Position numbers and translations under genes: made by a program. This document shows positions 9,095 to 17,588 of a DNA stretch of 64,000 nucleotides, piece after piece (within the stretch, counting starts at the first letter, position 1; each line of letters begins with the position of its first letter). The notes under the pieces were generated by a model. The model saw only the letters and a program-made list of their open reading frames with translations, did no database searches and had not been told where the DNA came from. The DNA comes from Geodermatophilus sp. DSM 44513 (GTDB taxonomy: Bacteria > Actinomycetota > Actinomycetes > Mycobacteriales > Geodermatophilaceae), in NCBI RefSeq assembly GCF_032460525.1, contig NZ_CP135963.1, positions 372,001 to 436,000 on the forward strand, written 5' to 3'.

Positions 9095-9250
9095 TCAGCG
9101 CCGGGCGGCGGCGAGGTCGGGGGTGCGCTCGGCGGGCAGGACGTGCCCGGCGCGGGCGTCGGCGAGGTGGACGCCCCGTCCCAGGAGGACGGCGAGCCCG
9201 AAGGCCACGACCAGCCACAGGACCAGCCCACCGACCATCCACGCCACCAT
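9095..9250 (-). CDS. 51-residue membrane protein with GRGVHLAD motif
   Basis: A tiny protein that is almost entirely one membrane helix (residues 4-25, WMVGGLVLWLVVAFGLAVLL) followed by GRGVHLADARAG and a short polar tail. It resembles the N-termini of the proteins at 7093-7371 and 28537-29373, which argues against a chance frame. It is convergent with the UDP-glucose dehydrogenase gene, 27 bases away. No strong Shine-Dalgarno site precedes ATG 9250, so the start is uncertain. Function unknown. Confidence 0.55.
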   Translation of the reverse strand: MVAWMVGGLVLWLVVAFGLAVLLGRGVHLADARAGHVLPAERTPDLAAARR

Positions 9251-9481
9251 GCGTGCGACATCGGCAGCCGTCGCGCCGACCCTGACCCGTGGACGCCGGA
9301 CGACACCCCGACCGTCCCCGGCGTCGCACCGGTCCCGGCTGCCCCACGAGGGGACCGGGACCGGACGCGCCCTGTCCGTCCCCCGCGCCCGGCGTCCGGG
9401 TGGCACAGTCGTCGAGAGGGGGAGGAGGGTCCCCGCCGGACCGGCGGGAGACGACGAGGACGCACGACCAGGGGGACGTCC

Positions 9482-11005
9482 ATGGCCGCGACGGTGCTCC
9501 AGGACGGCGGCCGGCCCGGCCGGCCGCCCTTCTCCGCGCGCGGGCGCATCGTGGGCTGGATGCTCGGCCTGCTCGGGCTGGCCCTGCTCGGCTCGGTGCT
9601 CGTCGCCTGGGAGGCCCTCGGTGTCCGAGCCGACCGGGTCGCCCAGCAGGAGGTCGAGCACGAGGTCGCCAAGTTCGCCGCCTTCACCTCCTCCGACGTC
9701 GCCGGGGACTACACCCAGGTCGACCGGTTGCTCGACCGCTACCTCGACGACACGCTGCCCAACGGCTACGAGGCCTACTTCAGCGTCGTCGACGGCCGCT
9801 TCGACGAGCGCAACCTGGGCGCACCGGTCCGGCTGGACGAGGACCCCGCCTTCGCCGCCCGCGTCCGCGAGGTCACCGACGGCACGGTCGTCGGGTCGAC
9901 CGGGAGTGCCGCCGGCGAGGTCCACTACGCCGTCGTCCCGGTGCGCGTGGACGGCGACCCGCGCCCCGCGCAGCTCGTCCTCGTGGCCTTCCGGGACGCC
10001 ATCAACGCCCCCTTCGACCGGGCGGTGCAGGTCTTCGCCCTCGTCTCCGGCGTCGCGCTGGTCCTCGCCGCCCTGGCCAGCTGGCTGGTGGCCGGGCGGG
10101 TGCTGGCGCCCATCCGGCTGGTCCGGCGGACGGCGGAGACCATCACCGCCGGCGACCTGCGCCAGCGCATCCGGGTGTCCGGCCGCGACGACGTCGCCGC
10201 CCTCGCCGCCACCTTCAACCGGATGCTGGACCGGCTGGAGCACTCCTTCGCCGCCCAGCGCCGCTTCCTGGACGACGCCGGTCACGAGCTGCGCACCCCG
10301 CTGACGGTGCTCCGCGGCCACCTGGAGGTCCCCGACGACGACCCGGCCCGCCAGGCGCACACCCGCGCGCTGCTGCTCGACGAGGTGCGGCGGATGCAGC
10401 GGATCGTCGACGACCTGCTCGTCCTCGCCAAGACCGAGACGCCCGACTTCCTCATCCCCGCCCCGGTGGACCTCGCCGACCTCACCATCGACGTGCTGGA
10501 GAAGGCCCGGCCGCTGGGCGTGCGGCGGTGGGCCGTGGACTCGGTGGCCGACGCCGTCGTGGAGGCCGACGGCCAGCGGCTCACCCAGGCGCTGGTGCAG
10601 CTGATCTCCAACGCGGTGGAGCACACCACCGACGGCGACCGGATCGGCGTCGGCTCGCGGGTCGACGCCGACGCCGTCCGGCTGTGGGTCGCCGACACCG
10701 GGCCCGGGGTCCCGCCGGAGGACCGCGCGCGGATCTTCGAGCGCTTCGTGCGGGCCGACCGGGGCGTCCGCCGCGAGGGCGCCGGCCTGGGCCTGGCCAT
10801 CGTGCGCTCCATCGCCCGCGCCCACGGCGGGGAGGTGACGGTGGGCTCCGCCCCCAGCGGCGGGGCGCTGTTCGTGCTGCACCTGCCGCTGTCCCTGCTG
10901 CGGCGGTGCGGGGCCGAGGACCCCGAGGACCTCACCGAGGTCGACGGCGCCATCCTGCTGCCGCGCCCGGCCGCGGTCGGGTCGCCGCCGGGTGGGCCGG
11001 GGTGA
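9482..11005 (+). CDS. Two-component sensor histidine kinase
   Basis: A 507-residue membrane kinase. Helix one lies at about residues 23-44 and helix two at about 180-203; the ~135-residue extracytoplasmic sensor between them starts ADRVAQQEVEHEVAKF. A HAMP segment follows (about 204-256). The H-box is DAGHELRTPLTV with phospho-acceptor His268, and the ATPase domain has NAVEH, ADTGPGVPPEDRARIF and GAGLGLAIVRSIARAHGG. ATG 9482 is preceded by GGGGGAC. The stop overlaps the start of the response regulator by GTGA, so the pair is coupled. The signal is unknown; the pair sits directly upstream of the ECF sigma gene. Confidence 0.93.
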   Translation: MAATVLQDGGRPGRPPFSARGRIVGWMLGLLGLALLGSVLVAWEALGVRADRVAQQEVEHEVAKFAAFTSSDVAGDYTQVDRLLDRYLDDTLPNGYEAYFSVVDGRFDERNLGAPVRLDEDPAFAARVREVTDGTVVGSTGSAAGEVHYAVVPVRVDGDPRPAQLVLVAFRDAINAPFDRAVQVFALVSGVALVLAALASWLVAGRVLAPIRLVRRTAETITAGDLRQRIRVSGRDDVAALAATFNRMLDRLEHSFAAQRRFLDDAGHELRTPLTVLRGHLEVPDDDPARQAHTRALLLDEVRRMQRIVDDLLVLAKTETPDFLIPAPVDLADLTIDVLEKARPLGVRRWAVDSVADAVVEADGQRLTQALVQLISNAVEHTTDGDRIGVGSRVDADAVRLWVADTGPGVPPEDRARIFERFVRADRGVRREGAGLGLAIVRSIARAHGGEVTVGSAPSGGALFVLHLPLSLLRRCGAEDPEDLTEVDGAILLPRPAAVGSPPGGPG

Positions 11006-11703
11006 GCTGCATCCTGATCGCCGAGGACGAGGTGCGCATCGCGTCCTTCGTCGACCACGGGCTGCGCAGCTCCGGCTTCGCCACCCGGGTGGTGCACACC
11101 GGCACCGAGGCCCACGCCCAGGCCCGCACCGGCCGGTACGACCTGATGGTCCTCGACATCGGGCTGCCCGACGTCGACGGCCTGACCGTGCTGCGGCGGC
11201 TGCGCGAGGCCCAGGTCGGCCTCCCGGTGATCGTGCTGACCGCCCGCGACAGCGTCACCGACCGGGTCGCGGGCCTGCGCGGCGGCGCCGACGACTACCT
11301 CGGCAAGCCCTTCGCCTTCGAGGAGCTGCTCGCCCGGGTGCACCTGCGGCTGCGCCCGGACCGCCCCGACCAGCCGCTCGAGCCGAGCGTGCTGCAGGTG
11401 GGCGACGCCGTCCTGGACCTGGGCACCCGCCGGGTCACCCTGGACGGCCGGGAGATCGCCCTCAGCGCCCGCGAGTTCGCCCTGGCCCAGACCTTCTGGC
11501 GCCACCCCGACCAGGTGCTGTCCAAGGGGCAGCTGCTGTCGTCGGTGTGGGGCCTGGACCTGGACCCGGACTCCAACGTGGTGGAGGTCTACGTCCGCTA
11601 CCTGCGCCGCAAGATCGGCGCCGACCGCATCGAGACGGTGCGGGGCCTGGGCTACCGGCTGCGCGCCGGCGCACCGGAGGACGGCGCCGCCGCCGGCCGC
11701 TGA
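11002..11703 (+). CDS. OmpR/PhoB-family response regulator
   Basis: A 233-residue two-domain regulator started by a GTG that overlaps the kinase stop. Receiver domain: acidic pocket AEDE (residues 7-10), phospho-acceptor Asp52 in LMVLDIGLPDVDG, Thr in VIVLTARDS, and Lys in DDYLGKPFAF. The C-terminal winged helix contains LSAREFALAQTFWRHPDQVL and ends with VYVRYLRRKIG and TVRGLGYRL, typical of OmpR-type DNA-binding domains. It should act with the kinase just upstream. The next gene on the strand, 285 bases on, is the ECF sigma factor, a plausible but unproven target. Confidence 0.94.
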   Translation: MSCILIAEDEVRIASFVDHGLRSSGFATRVVHTGTEAHAQARTGRYDLMVLDIGLPDVDGLTVLRRLREAQVGLPVIVLTARDSVTDRVAGLRGGADDYLGKPFAFEELLARVHLRLRPDRPDQPLEPSVLQVGDAVLDLGTRRVTLDGREIALSAREFALAQTFWRHPDQVLSKGQLLSSVWGLDLDPDSNVVEVYVRYLRRKIGADRIETVRGLGYRLRAGAPEDGAAAGR

Positions 11704-11988
11704 CCCGCGCTTCGTGAGAGTCCTCTCATCCGTCCCTCATGCGCCGCTCATCACCGGAGGGCACAGTCGGGTACGAGGACGGCGCAAGAGGTGTCACCTG
11801 CCCGTCCGGCCACCGGTGCCGATCACGCCGACCAGGACCACGACAGGACCGGGACGACGACGATGACGACGACCAGTGAGCGCAGGGGCGGGACCACCGC
11901 CGTCCTCGCCGACCGTCCCGCCGCCTGCACGGCACGCCGCCCCACCACTGGACCGGAGGCGACGCCGTCGCCGGTCACGAGGAGTCCC

Positions 11989-12558
11989 ATGGCCGTCGTC
12001 CACCCCACCGAGGAGCGCACGCGGGCGCAGCAGGCCCGCGCCGAGCGGGACCGGCGCCTGCTGGAGGGGTGCCGGCGCGGCGACTCCCGGGCGTGGGCGG
12101 ACCTGCTCGCCGACTACGAGCGGCTGGTGTTCTCCATCCCGCTGCGCCACGGGCTCTCCCGGGAGGACGCCGCCGACGTCGTGCAGCTGACCTTCACCGA
12201 GCTGCTGCAGGGCCTCGACGCGCTGCGCGACGACGAGCGGCTGGTCGGCTGGCTGGCCACCGTCGCCCGCCGGCAGAGCTGGCGGCTGCTGGAGCGGCGG
12301 CGCCGGGAGACCGCGGTGGAGGAGCTCCCGGAGGTGGCCGAGCCCGACCCCGCGGAGACCTGGACCCGCGACGAGTGGCTCTACGACGGCCTGCTCTCCC
12401 TGGACGAGCGGTGCCGGGAGCTGATCACCGCGCTGTACCTGAGCACGGAGTCCCCAGCCTACGCCGACGTGGCCCGCCGGCTGGGCCGGCCCATCGGCAG
12501 CATCGGGCCCACCCGCGCCCGCTGCCTGCAGCGGCTGCGTGCCGCCCTGGGGGACTGA
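11989..12558 (+). CDS. ECF-type RNA polymerase sigma factor
   Basis: A 189-residue sigma-70-family protein with region 2 (about residues 30-105: RDRRLLEGCRRGDSRAW, DAADVVQLTFTELLQGLDAL, VGWLATVARRQSWRLLERR) and region 4 (about 135-187: LSLDERCRELITALYLSTES, RRLGRPIGSIGPTRARCLQR). Regions 1.1 and 3 are absent, which defines the ECF group. ATG 11989 is chosen because GAGGAG lies six bases upstream; earlier in-frame ATGs precede Thr/Pro-rich sequence of low coding quality. The gene heads the 12.0-28.4 kb block where four copies of GTATCA-N17-CACGT occur, and is the obvious candidate to read them. No full copy of the motif precedes the sigma gene itself. Confidence 0.92.
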   Translation: MAVVHPTEERTRAQQARAERDRRLLEGCRRGDSRAWADLLADYERLVFSIPLRHGLSREDAADVVQLTFTELLQGLDALRDDERLVGWLATVARRQSWRLLERRRRETAVEELPEVAEPDPAETWTRDEWLYDGLLSLDERCRELITALYLSTESPAYADVARRLGRPIGSIGPTRARCLQRLRAALGD

Positions 12559-12593
12559 CCGGGGAACTCCGGGTGGACCGCCGGTGACCAGAC

Positions 12594-12621
12594 GTATCAG
12601 GAGGGCGCGCAGGCCGCACGT
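12594..12621 (+). promoter_or_regulatory. ECF-type promoter P1 (GTATCA-N17-CACGT)
   Basis: The -35-like GTATCA is at 12594-12599 and the -10-like CACGT at 12617-12621, exactly 17 bases apart. It lies between the sigma gene stop (12558) and the GTG at 12660, so it would drive the anti-sigma-like, CHAT and subtilase genes. The same two boxes with the same spacing recur at 17554, 19810 and 27743. Confidence 0.75.
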
Positions 12622-12659
12622 ACCTGTCGACGGGTGGCGAGCGAGCGGGGAGGTGCCAG

Positions 12660-13256
12660 GTGGCGATGGGGTTCCGCGACGTCGTGGACTGGGTCGACGG
12701 CGGGCTGGACGACCAGCGGGCCGCGCGCGTCGCGGCCGCGGTGGCGGCCGACCCGGAGCTGCAGGCGGCGGCCGCCTGGTACCGCAGCTTCCGGGCGGCC
12801 TCGGCGCGGATGACCCTGGAGAGCCCCCCGCAGCAGGTGCACGACGCGCTGCTGCACCGCTTCGCCGCGCTGCACCCGCCGGCACCCGGCTTCCTGGAGC
12901 GCGTGCGCGCGGTGATCTCCTTCGACAGCGCCACCGCCCAGCTCGCCCTCGGGGTCCGCGCCGCCGACACCGGGGTCGGCCGGCACGTGGTGGTCGAGTC
13001 CGCGACCGTCGACGTCGCGCTGGACCTCTACCCGGAGGACCGGGACGTGCGCGTCGAGGGCCAGCTGCTGCCGGCCGACCCGGAGGCACCCGCCCGCGGC
13101 ACCGTGCGCCTGCTCCGCGACGGCGCCGAGCTGGCCGCCGCCGACGCCGACGACACCGGCCGGTTCGCGCTGCCCCCCGTGCCCGCCGGTGCCGCGCTGC
13201 TGGTCGCCGAGGTGGCCGGGACGGCGATCGAGGTCGACGTCTCCCTCGTGACGTGA
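12660..13256 (+). CDS. Anti-sigma-like protein lacking the zinc ligands, with C-terminal beta-sandwich
   Basis: A 198-residue soluble protein. Residues 4-48 (FRDVVDWVDGGLDDQRAARV, then ADPELQAAAAWYRSFR) read like the helical N-terminus of anti-sigma factors, whose usual form is a short helix, then a DPE repeat, but the Cys/His zinc ligands are missing. The C-terminal ~60 residues (GTVRLLRDGAELAAADADD, GRFALPPVPAG) resemble a carboxypeptidase-regulatory-like beta sandwich. No membrane helix is present. GTG 12660 follows GGGGAGG. It sits between the ECF sigma gene and the CHAT gene, a position typical of sigma regulators, so I infer that it binds the sigma factor; this is not shown by the sequence alone. 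Confidence 0.6.
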   Translation: MAMGFRDVVDWVDGGLDDQRAARVAAAVAADPELQAAAAWYRSFRAASARMTLESPPQQVHDALLHRFAALHPPAPGFLERVRAVISFDSATAQLALGVRAADTGVGRHVVVESATVDVALDLYPEDRDVRVEGQLLPADPEAPARGTVRLLRDGAELAAADADDTGRFALPPVPAGAALLVAEVAGTAIEVDVSLVT

Positions 13257-13283
13257 CCGCGCCGGACGGGGAGGTGACGGTGC

Positions 13284-16028
13284 GTGGATGACGAGGAGGT
13301 GACGGGCTTGCTCGAGGAGGCCGAGGCCCTGGTGCACCAGGACCCCGCGGCGGCGCGGGCGCTCGCCCTCGACGCGTCCGGTCGCACCTCCTCGGCGGCG
13401 CTGCTGGCCCGGGCCGACTACCTCACCGCCCAGGTGCACGCCATCGAGGGCGACCTGCAGACCGCGCTGCACCTGGTGGCGCGCGCGCGGGACACCTACC
13501 GGCTCGCCGGCGCGGACCTCGACGCGTTGCGCACCGAGCTGGGCATGATGCACGTGCTCAACGAGCAGGGCCGGCACGACGACGCGATCGCCCGCGGCGT
13601 GGCCGTGCTGGAGGTCCTGGACCTGCACCCCGAGGTGGCCGGGACGCCCGAGCAGGCCTGGGGCCTGCGCGGCAGCGTGCACGACAACATCTCCATCTGC
13701 CACACCTTCGCCGGCCGGCACCTGCAGGCCCTCGAGCAGAGCCGGGCGGCCGAGACGGCCTTCCGGCGGGCCGGCATGCCCGAGGAGCTGGCCGCCGTCC
13801 GGCAGAACAGCGGGGAGCAGCTGCTCGACCTCGGCCGGGTGCACGAGGCCATCGACGTCCTGCGGGAGGCGGCGCAGGACTTCCGGGAGACCGGTCAGGT
13901 CCTCCTCGAGGCCCGCTGCCTGGTCGACACCGCCCGCGCCAGCGCCCGGGTCGGCCGCTGGCGGGAGGCGCTCGAGGCCTTCGACGGCGCCCGCCGGCTG
14001 CTGGAGCGGCTGGACGTGCGCGCCGACCTCGACCAGCTGCTGCTCAGCTCGGCGGAGACCTGGCTGGGCCTGGGCCTGGACAGCGAGGCGCTGGTCGCCT
14101 ACCGGGAGGCCGAGGCGTCCCTGCGCCGCTCGGGGCAGACCCCCTACCTCGCGCGGGTGCTCACCGGCGTCGGTGTCGCACTGGCCCGCGACGGCCGGCT
14201 CTCCGACGCGGAGGAGGCCCTCGCCGAGGCGGCCGCGCTGCACCGCGGCCGGGGCAACGTGCCGCTGCTGGCCGAGGTGCTGGTGGAGACCGCCGGCGTG
14301 CACGCCCGCCGCGGCGACCGGGAGCGGGCCACCGCACTGGTCGACGAGGCGGTCCGGTTGCTCAGCGGGCAGGAGTGGACCAGCCAGCTGGTCGGTGCCC
14401 ACCTGCGCGGTGCCGACCTGGCCATGACCGCCCCGCACGACCTCGTGCGGGCGCGGCGCCACCTGCTGGCCGCCGCGCGGCTGGCCGAGCCGCTGGCCCT
14501 GCCACCGCTGCAGTACCAGGTCGACGCCGGGCTGGGCCGGCTGCTGCGGTTGCGGGGCGACGTGCTCGGGGCGCGGGCCGCGCTGCGCGCGGCGACCCGG
14601 GTCGTCGAGGACCTGCGCGCCACGCTGCCGACGGAGGCGATGCGGGTGTCGTTCCTGCGCGACGCCGCCGCGCCCTACGCCGACCTGGTCGCCCTGGAGA
14701 TGGCGGCGGGTGACCCGGTGGCGGCGCTGGCGGCCGCCGAGCGCTCCAAGTCCCGCGCGCTGGTCGACCTGCTGGCCCGTGCGCACCGCCGCGGCGACGC
14801 CGGTGACCACCTCGACCGGGTCTCGGCGCTGCACGAGGAGCTGATGGCCACCTACACCGAGCTGCTGCACGAGGACCCCGAGCTGGCGCCGGACGCCCGC
14901 GCCCGGCGCCGTGCCGCGCTGCGCACGCGGGCCACGCAGACCGAGGCGGCGCTGCGCGCCGAGCGGCTGCGCGCACCGGTCACCGAGGCCGACCCGGTCG
15001 GCGCGACCGCCGACCCCCGGCAGCTGGCCGCCCGGCTGCCCGCGGACCTGGCGGTGGTCTGCTACCACGTGCTCGACGCGGGCCGGGTCGCGGCCTTCGT
15101 GGTCACCCGCGACGGCGTCACGGCGACCGAGGACGTCACCGACCTCGACCGGGTCCGCCCGCTGCTGCGCCAGCTCGACGCCCAGTGGCAGCGCACCCGC
15201 ATCGGCGGCGCGTTCGGCAGCCGGCACACCGCGCGGCTGGCCGCCGGCGCGCGCCGGGTGCTCGCCGACCTGTACGAGGAGCTGGTCGCCCCGCTCGGCG
15301 AGCTGCCCGACGTCGCCCGGCTCGTCGTCGTGGCGCACGGCCCCCTGCACGAGGTGCCCTTCCACGCCCTGCACGACGGCGACGGCTGGCTGCTGGAGCG
15401 CCACGCCGTCACCGTGGCCCCCAGCCTCACCGTGCTGCTCGCCACCCTGGACCTGCCGCGCGCGCACGGGCCGGCCCTGGTGCTGGCCGTGCCCGACGCC
15501 GCGGCCACCCAGGTGACCGCCGAGGCCGAGCGGGTCGCCCGGGCGCTGCCCGGCGCCCGGCTGCGGGTGGGCGAGCAGGCCGGCGTCGGCACCCTCTGCG
15601 GCGAGGCACCCGGCAGCGCGGTGGTGCACGTCGCCTGCCACGGGCTGTTCCGTCCGGAGAACCCGGTGTTCTCCGCGCTCCGGCTGGCCGACGGCTGGCT
15701 CACCGCGGCGCAGCTGCTCGAGGTCGACCTCACCGGGTCGCTGGTGACCCTGTCGGCCTGCGAGACCGGCCGCACCCGCGCCGAGGGCGCCGGTGACGAG
15801 GTGGTCGGCCTGGCCCGCGCCGCGCTCGGCGCCGGCGCCGCGGCGGTGATCGTGAGCCTCTGGCTGGTCAACGACGCGGCGGCCGCCGAGCTCATGGCCC
15901 GCGTCTACGAACTGCACAGCCACGGCGCACCCCCGGCTGAGGCGCTGCACCGCGCGCAGTGCGAGGCGGCACTGCGCGGCGACCACCCCTACTACTGGGC
16001 ACCGTTCGTGCTCGTCGGCTCGCCATGA
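13284..16028 (+). CDS. TPR-CHAT domain protein (caspase-like cysteine protease)
   Basis: A 914-residue cytoplasmic protein. Residues ~1-460 are alpha-helical repeats rich in A-A-L/R-x-L patterns (tetratricopeptide type), e.g. ALVAYREAEASLRRSGQ and LSDAEEALAEAAALHR. The C-terminal ~300 residues are a CHAT domain, the caspase-clan peptidase fold. The catalytic pair is visible: His786 in HVACHG and Cys826 in LSACETG. FRPENPVFSALRLADGWL and AAVIVSLWLVNDAAAAELM are also typical of the family. GTG 13284 follows GGGGAGGTG. It lies 27 bases after the anti-sigma-like gene and 58 bases before a subtilase gene, suggesting a proteolytic cascade under promoter P1. Known CHAT proteins act in regulated proteolysis and some defence systems; the substrate here is unknown. 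Confidence 0.9.
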   Translation: MDDEEVTGLLEEAEALVHQDPAAARALALDASGRTSSAALLARADYLTAQVHAIEGDLQTALHLVARARDTYRLAGADLDALRTELGMMHVLNEQGRHDDAIARGVAVLEVLDLHPEVAGTPEQAWGLRGSVHDNISICHTFAGRHLQALEQSRAAETAFRRAGMPEELAAVRQNSGEQLLDLGRVHEAIDVLREAAQDFRETGQVLLEARCLVDTARASARVGRWREALEAFDGARRLLERLDVRADLDQLLLSSAETWLGLGLDSEALVAYREAEASLRRSGQTPYLARVLTGVGVALARDGRLSDAEEALAEAAALHRGRGNVPLLAEVLVETAGVHARRGDRERATALVDEAVRLLSGQEWTSQLVGAHLRGADLAMTAPHDLVRARRHLLAAARLAEPLALPPLQYQVDAGLGRLLRLRGDVLGARAALRAATRVVEDLRATLPTEAMRVSFLRDAAAPYADLVALEMAAGDPVAALAAAERSKSRALVDLLARAHRRGDAGDHLDRVSALHEELMATYTELLHEDPELAPDARARRRAALRTRATQTEAALRAERLRAPVTEADPVGATADPRQLAARLPADLAVVCYHVLDAGRVAAFVVTRDGVTATEDVTDLDRVRPLLRQLDAQWQRTRIGGAFGSRHTARLAAGARRVLADLYEELVAPLGELPDVARLVVVAHGPLHEVPFHALHDGDGWLLERHAVTVAPSLTVLLATLDLPRAHGPALVLAVPDAAATQVTAEAERVARALPGARLRVGEQAGVGTLCGEAPGSAVVHVACHGLFRPENPVFSALRLADGWLTAAQLLEVDLTGSLVTLSACETGRTRAEGAGDEVVGLARAALGAGAAAVIVSLWLVNDAAAAELMARVYELHSHGAPPAEALHRAQCEAALRGDHPYYWAPFVLVGSP

Positions 16029-16086
16029 CCCCCGGGCCGGACCCCCCGGCCCGTGACTGCTCCCCACACCCCTGGAGGTGACCCGC

Positions 16087-17502
16087 ATGACCCGCTCATC
16101 CCTTCCCCGCCGGCACGCGGTGCGGACGCTGGCCGTCCTCACCGGCTCCCTGGTCCTCGCGCTCGGCGGGGTGACGCCCGCCGCGGCGGAGACCGAGGAG
16201 GCCGAGACCGCGACCGTGGCCGAGGAACCCGAGGCCGAGGAGGAGGCCGACGAGGAGGAGTCCGAGGAGTCCGAGGAGGAGGACGAGGACGCCGGGGACG
16301 GGGGTGCCGGTGGGGGCACCCCCGACGACGGCATCACCGCCGACCCGTCGGAGGACCCGGTCGACGGCGTCGACCAGATCGTGGTCGCCGTCCAACCCGG
16401 GACCGACGTGGCCGCCCTGGCCGCCGAGTACGGCCTCACCGTCGTCGACCAGCTGGCCGGCTCGCCGGACACCCACCTGCTGCAGGCCCCGCCGGGCACC
16501 GACGTGACCGCCCTGGCCGCCGAGCTGGCCGCGGACCCGCGCACCCGCTTCGCCGAGCCCAACTTCAACCTGGGCGCCCCCGAGGCCAACCCCACCTACC
16601 GGTGGCGCGGCGGCGACGGGAGCCCGGTGCCCGCCGGCTCGGACCCGGCCGCCTGGACCGGCCAGCAGGCCCTCACCCAGGTCGGCGCCGCCGCGGCACA
16701 GGCGGCCAGCACCGGTGCCGGCGTCACCGTGGCGGTGCTGGACACCGGCGTCGCGGCCGGTCACCCGTCGCTGGCCGGGGACGTCGCCGCGTCGGGCCCC
16801 GACCTGGTCGACGGCGACACCACCCCCGACGACGTGGGCAACGGCGTCGACGACGACGGCGACGGGCGGGTGGACGAGGCCACCGGGCACGGCACCCACG
16901 TCGCCGGCATCGTCCTGGCCGTCGCCCCCGACGCGCAGGTGCTGCCGGTGCGGGTGCTCGACAGCGACGGCATCGGCACGGCCTTCGGCCTGGCCGAGGG
17001 CGTGCGCGCCGCGCTGGACGCCGGCGCCGACGTGCTCAACATGAGCCTGGGCACCGCGGCGGAGTCCCAGCTGCTGGCCGAGGTGCTCGAGGAGGCCGAC
17101 GAGGACGCCGTCGTCGTGGCCTCCGCGGGCAACAGCGGCACCCAGGCCCTGCAGTACCCGGCCGCCACCGGCGGGGTGGTGTCCGTCGCCTCCGTGGGCC
17201 CGCAGGACGCCCTGTCGGAGTTCAGCAACCGCGGGTGGGTCGACGTCGCCGCCCCCGGCGAGGACGTCGTCAGCACGTTCCCCGGCGGCGGCTTCGCGAC
17301 CTGGGCGGGCACGTCGATGGCGACTCCGTTCGTGGCCGGTCAGGCGGCGCTGCTGGTGCCGCTGCTCGGCGAGGACCCGGCCGGGGCGGTCCCCGGCCTG
17401 ATCACCTCCACCGCGGTCGCCGGTGACCCGCTGCTGGGTGCCGGCCGGGTGGACCTCGCGGCCAGCACCGCGGCGGCGGGCAGCGCCACCGGCTCGGACT
17501 GA
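16087..17502 (+). CDS. Secreted S8-family subtilisin-like serine protease with acidic linker
   Basis: A 471-residue exported protease. A signal peptide (about 1-34) ends TPAAA. It is followed by a very acidic stretch of about 40 residues made mostly of Glu, Asp and Ala, then an I9-like propeptide (about 90-165). The S8 domain has Asp219 in VAVLDTGVAAGHPS, His268 in GHGTHVAGI and Ser410 in GTSMATPFVAG, with oxyanion Asn in SAGNSG. GNGVDDDGDGRVDE just before the His looks like a calcium loop. No C-terminal anchor is present. ATG 16087 has GGAGG eight bases upstream; an in-frame GTG at 16078 is less well placed. It is last in the P1 operon and is followed by a strong hairpin. Confidence 0.93.
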   Translation: MTRSSLPRRHAVRTLAVLTGSLVLALGGVTPAAAETEEAETATVAEEPEAEEEADEEESEESEEEDEDAGDGGAGGGTPDDGITADPSEDPVDGVDQIVVAVQPGTDVAALAAEYGLTVVDQLAGSPDTHLLQAPPGTDVTALAAELAADPRTRFAEPNFNLGAPEANPTYRWRGGDGSPVPAGSDPAAWTGQQALTQVGAAAAQAASTGAGVTVAVLDTGVAAGHPSLAGDVAASGPDLVDGDTTPDDVGNGVDDDGDGRVDEATGHGTHVAGIVLAVAPDAQVLPVRVLDSDGIGTAFGLAEGVRAALDAGADVLNMSLGTAAESQLLAEVLEEADEDAVVVASAGNSGTQALQYPAATGGVVSVASVGPQDALSEFSNRGWVDVAAPGEDVVSTFPGGGFATWAGTSMATPFVAGQAALLVPLLGEDPAGAVPGLITSTAVAGDPLLGAGRVDLAASTAAAGSATGSD

Positions 17503-17515
17503 CCCCACGGCACCG

Positions 17516-17549
17516 GCGCCCCCCGGACCCGCCGCGGTCCGGGGGGCGC
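17516..17549 (+). terminator. Hairpin terminator after the subtilase gene
   Basis: A perfect 14-bp stem (arms 17516-17529 and 17536-17549) with a 6-base loop starts 13 bases after the subtilase stop. There is no U-tract, as is usual in high-GC actinobacteria. It separates the P1 operon from promoter P2, whose -35 box begins five bases later. Confidence 0.8.
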
Positions 17550-17553
17550 GGCT

Positions 17554-17581
17554 GTATCAGCGGCCTGACCCGGGCGCACGT
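17554..17581 (+). promoter_or_regulatory. ECF-type promoter P2 (GTATCA-N17-CACGT), probably leaderless
   Basis: GTATCA at 17554-17559 and CACGT at 17577-17581, spacer 17. Only seven bases separate the -10 box from ATG 17589, about where transcription should start, so the mRNA is predicted to be leaderless or nearly so. This makes ATG 17589 a better start than GTG 17580, which overlaps the -10 box. Confidence 0.75.
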
Positions 17582-17588
17582 GTGGGGC

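Noticed and set aside
11771..11800. GTACGA-N17-TCACC upstream of the sigma gene as a fifth ECF promoter
   Set aside because: Spacing fits, but two of six -35 bases and most of the -10 box differ, so autoregulation of the sigma gene is not supported by this match.
12597..16595. Very long minus-strand reading frame (over 1300 codons)
   Set aside because: It is antisense to the anti-sigma-like, CHAT and subtilase genes, which have clear motifs and ribosome binding sites. Its peptide is Gly/Arg/His/Gln low complexity, as expected for a GC-rich shadow frame.
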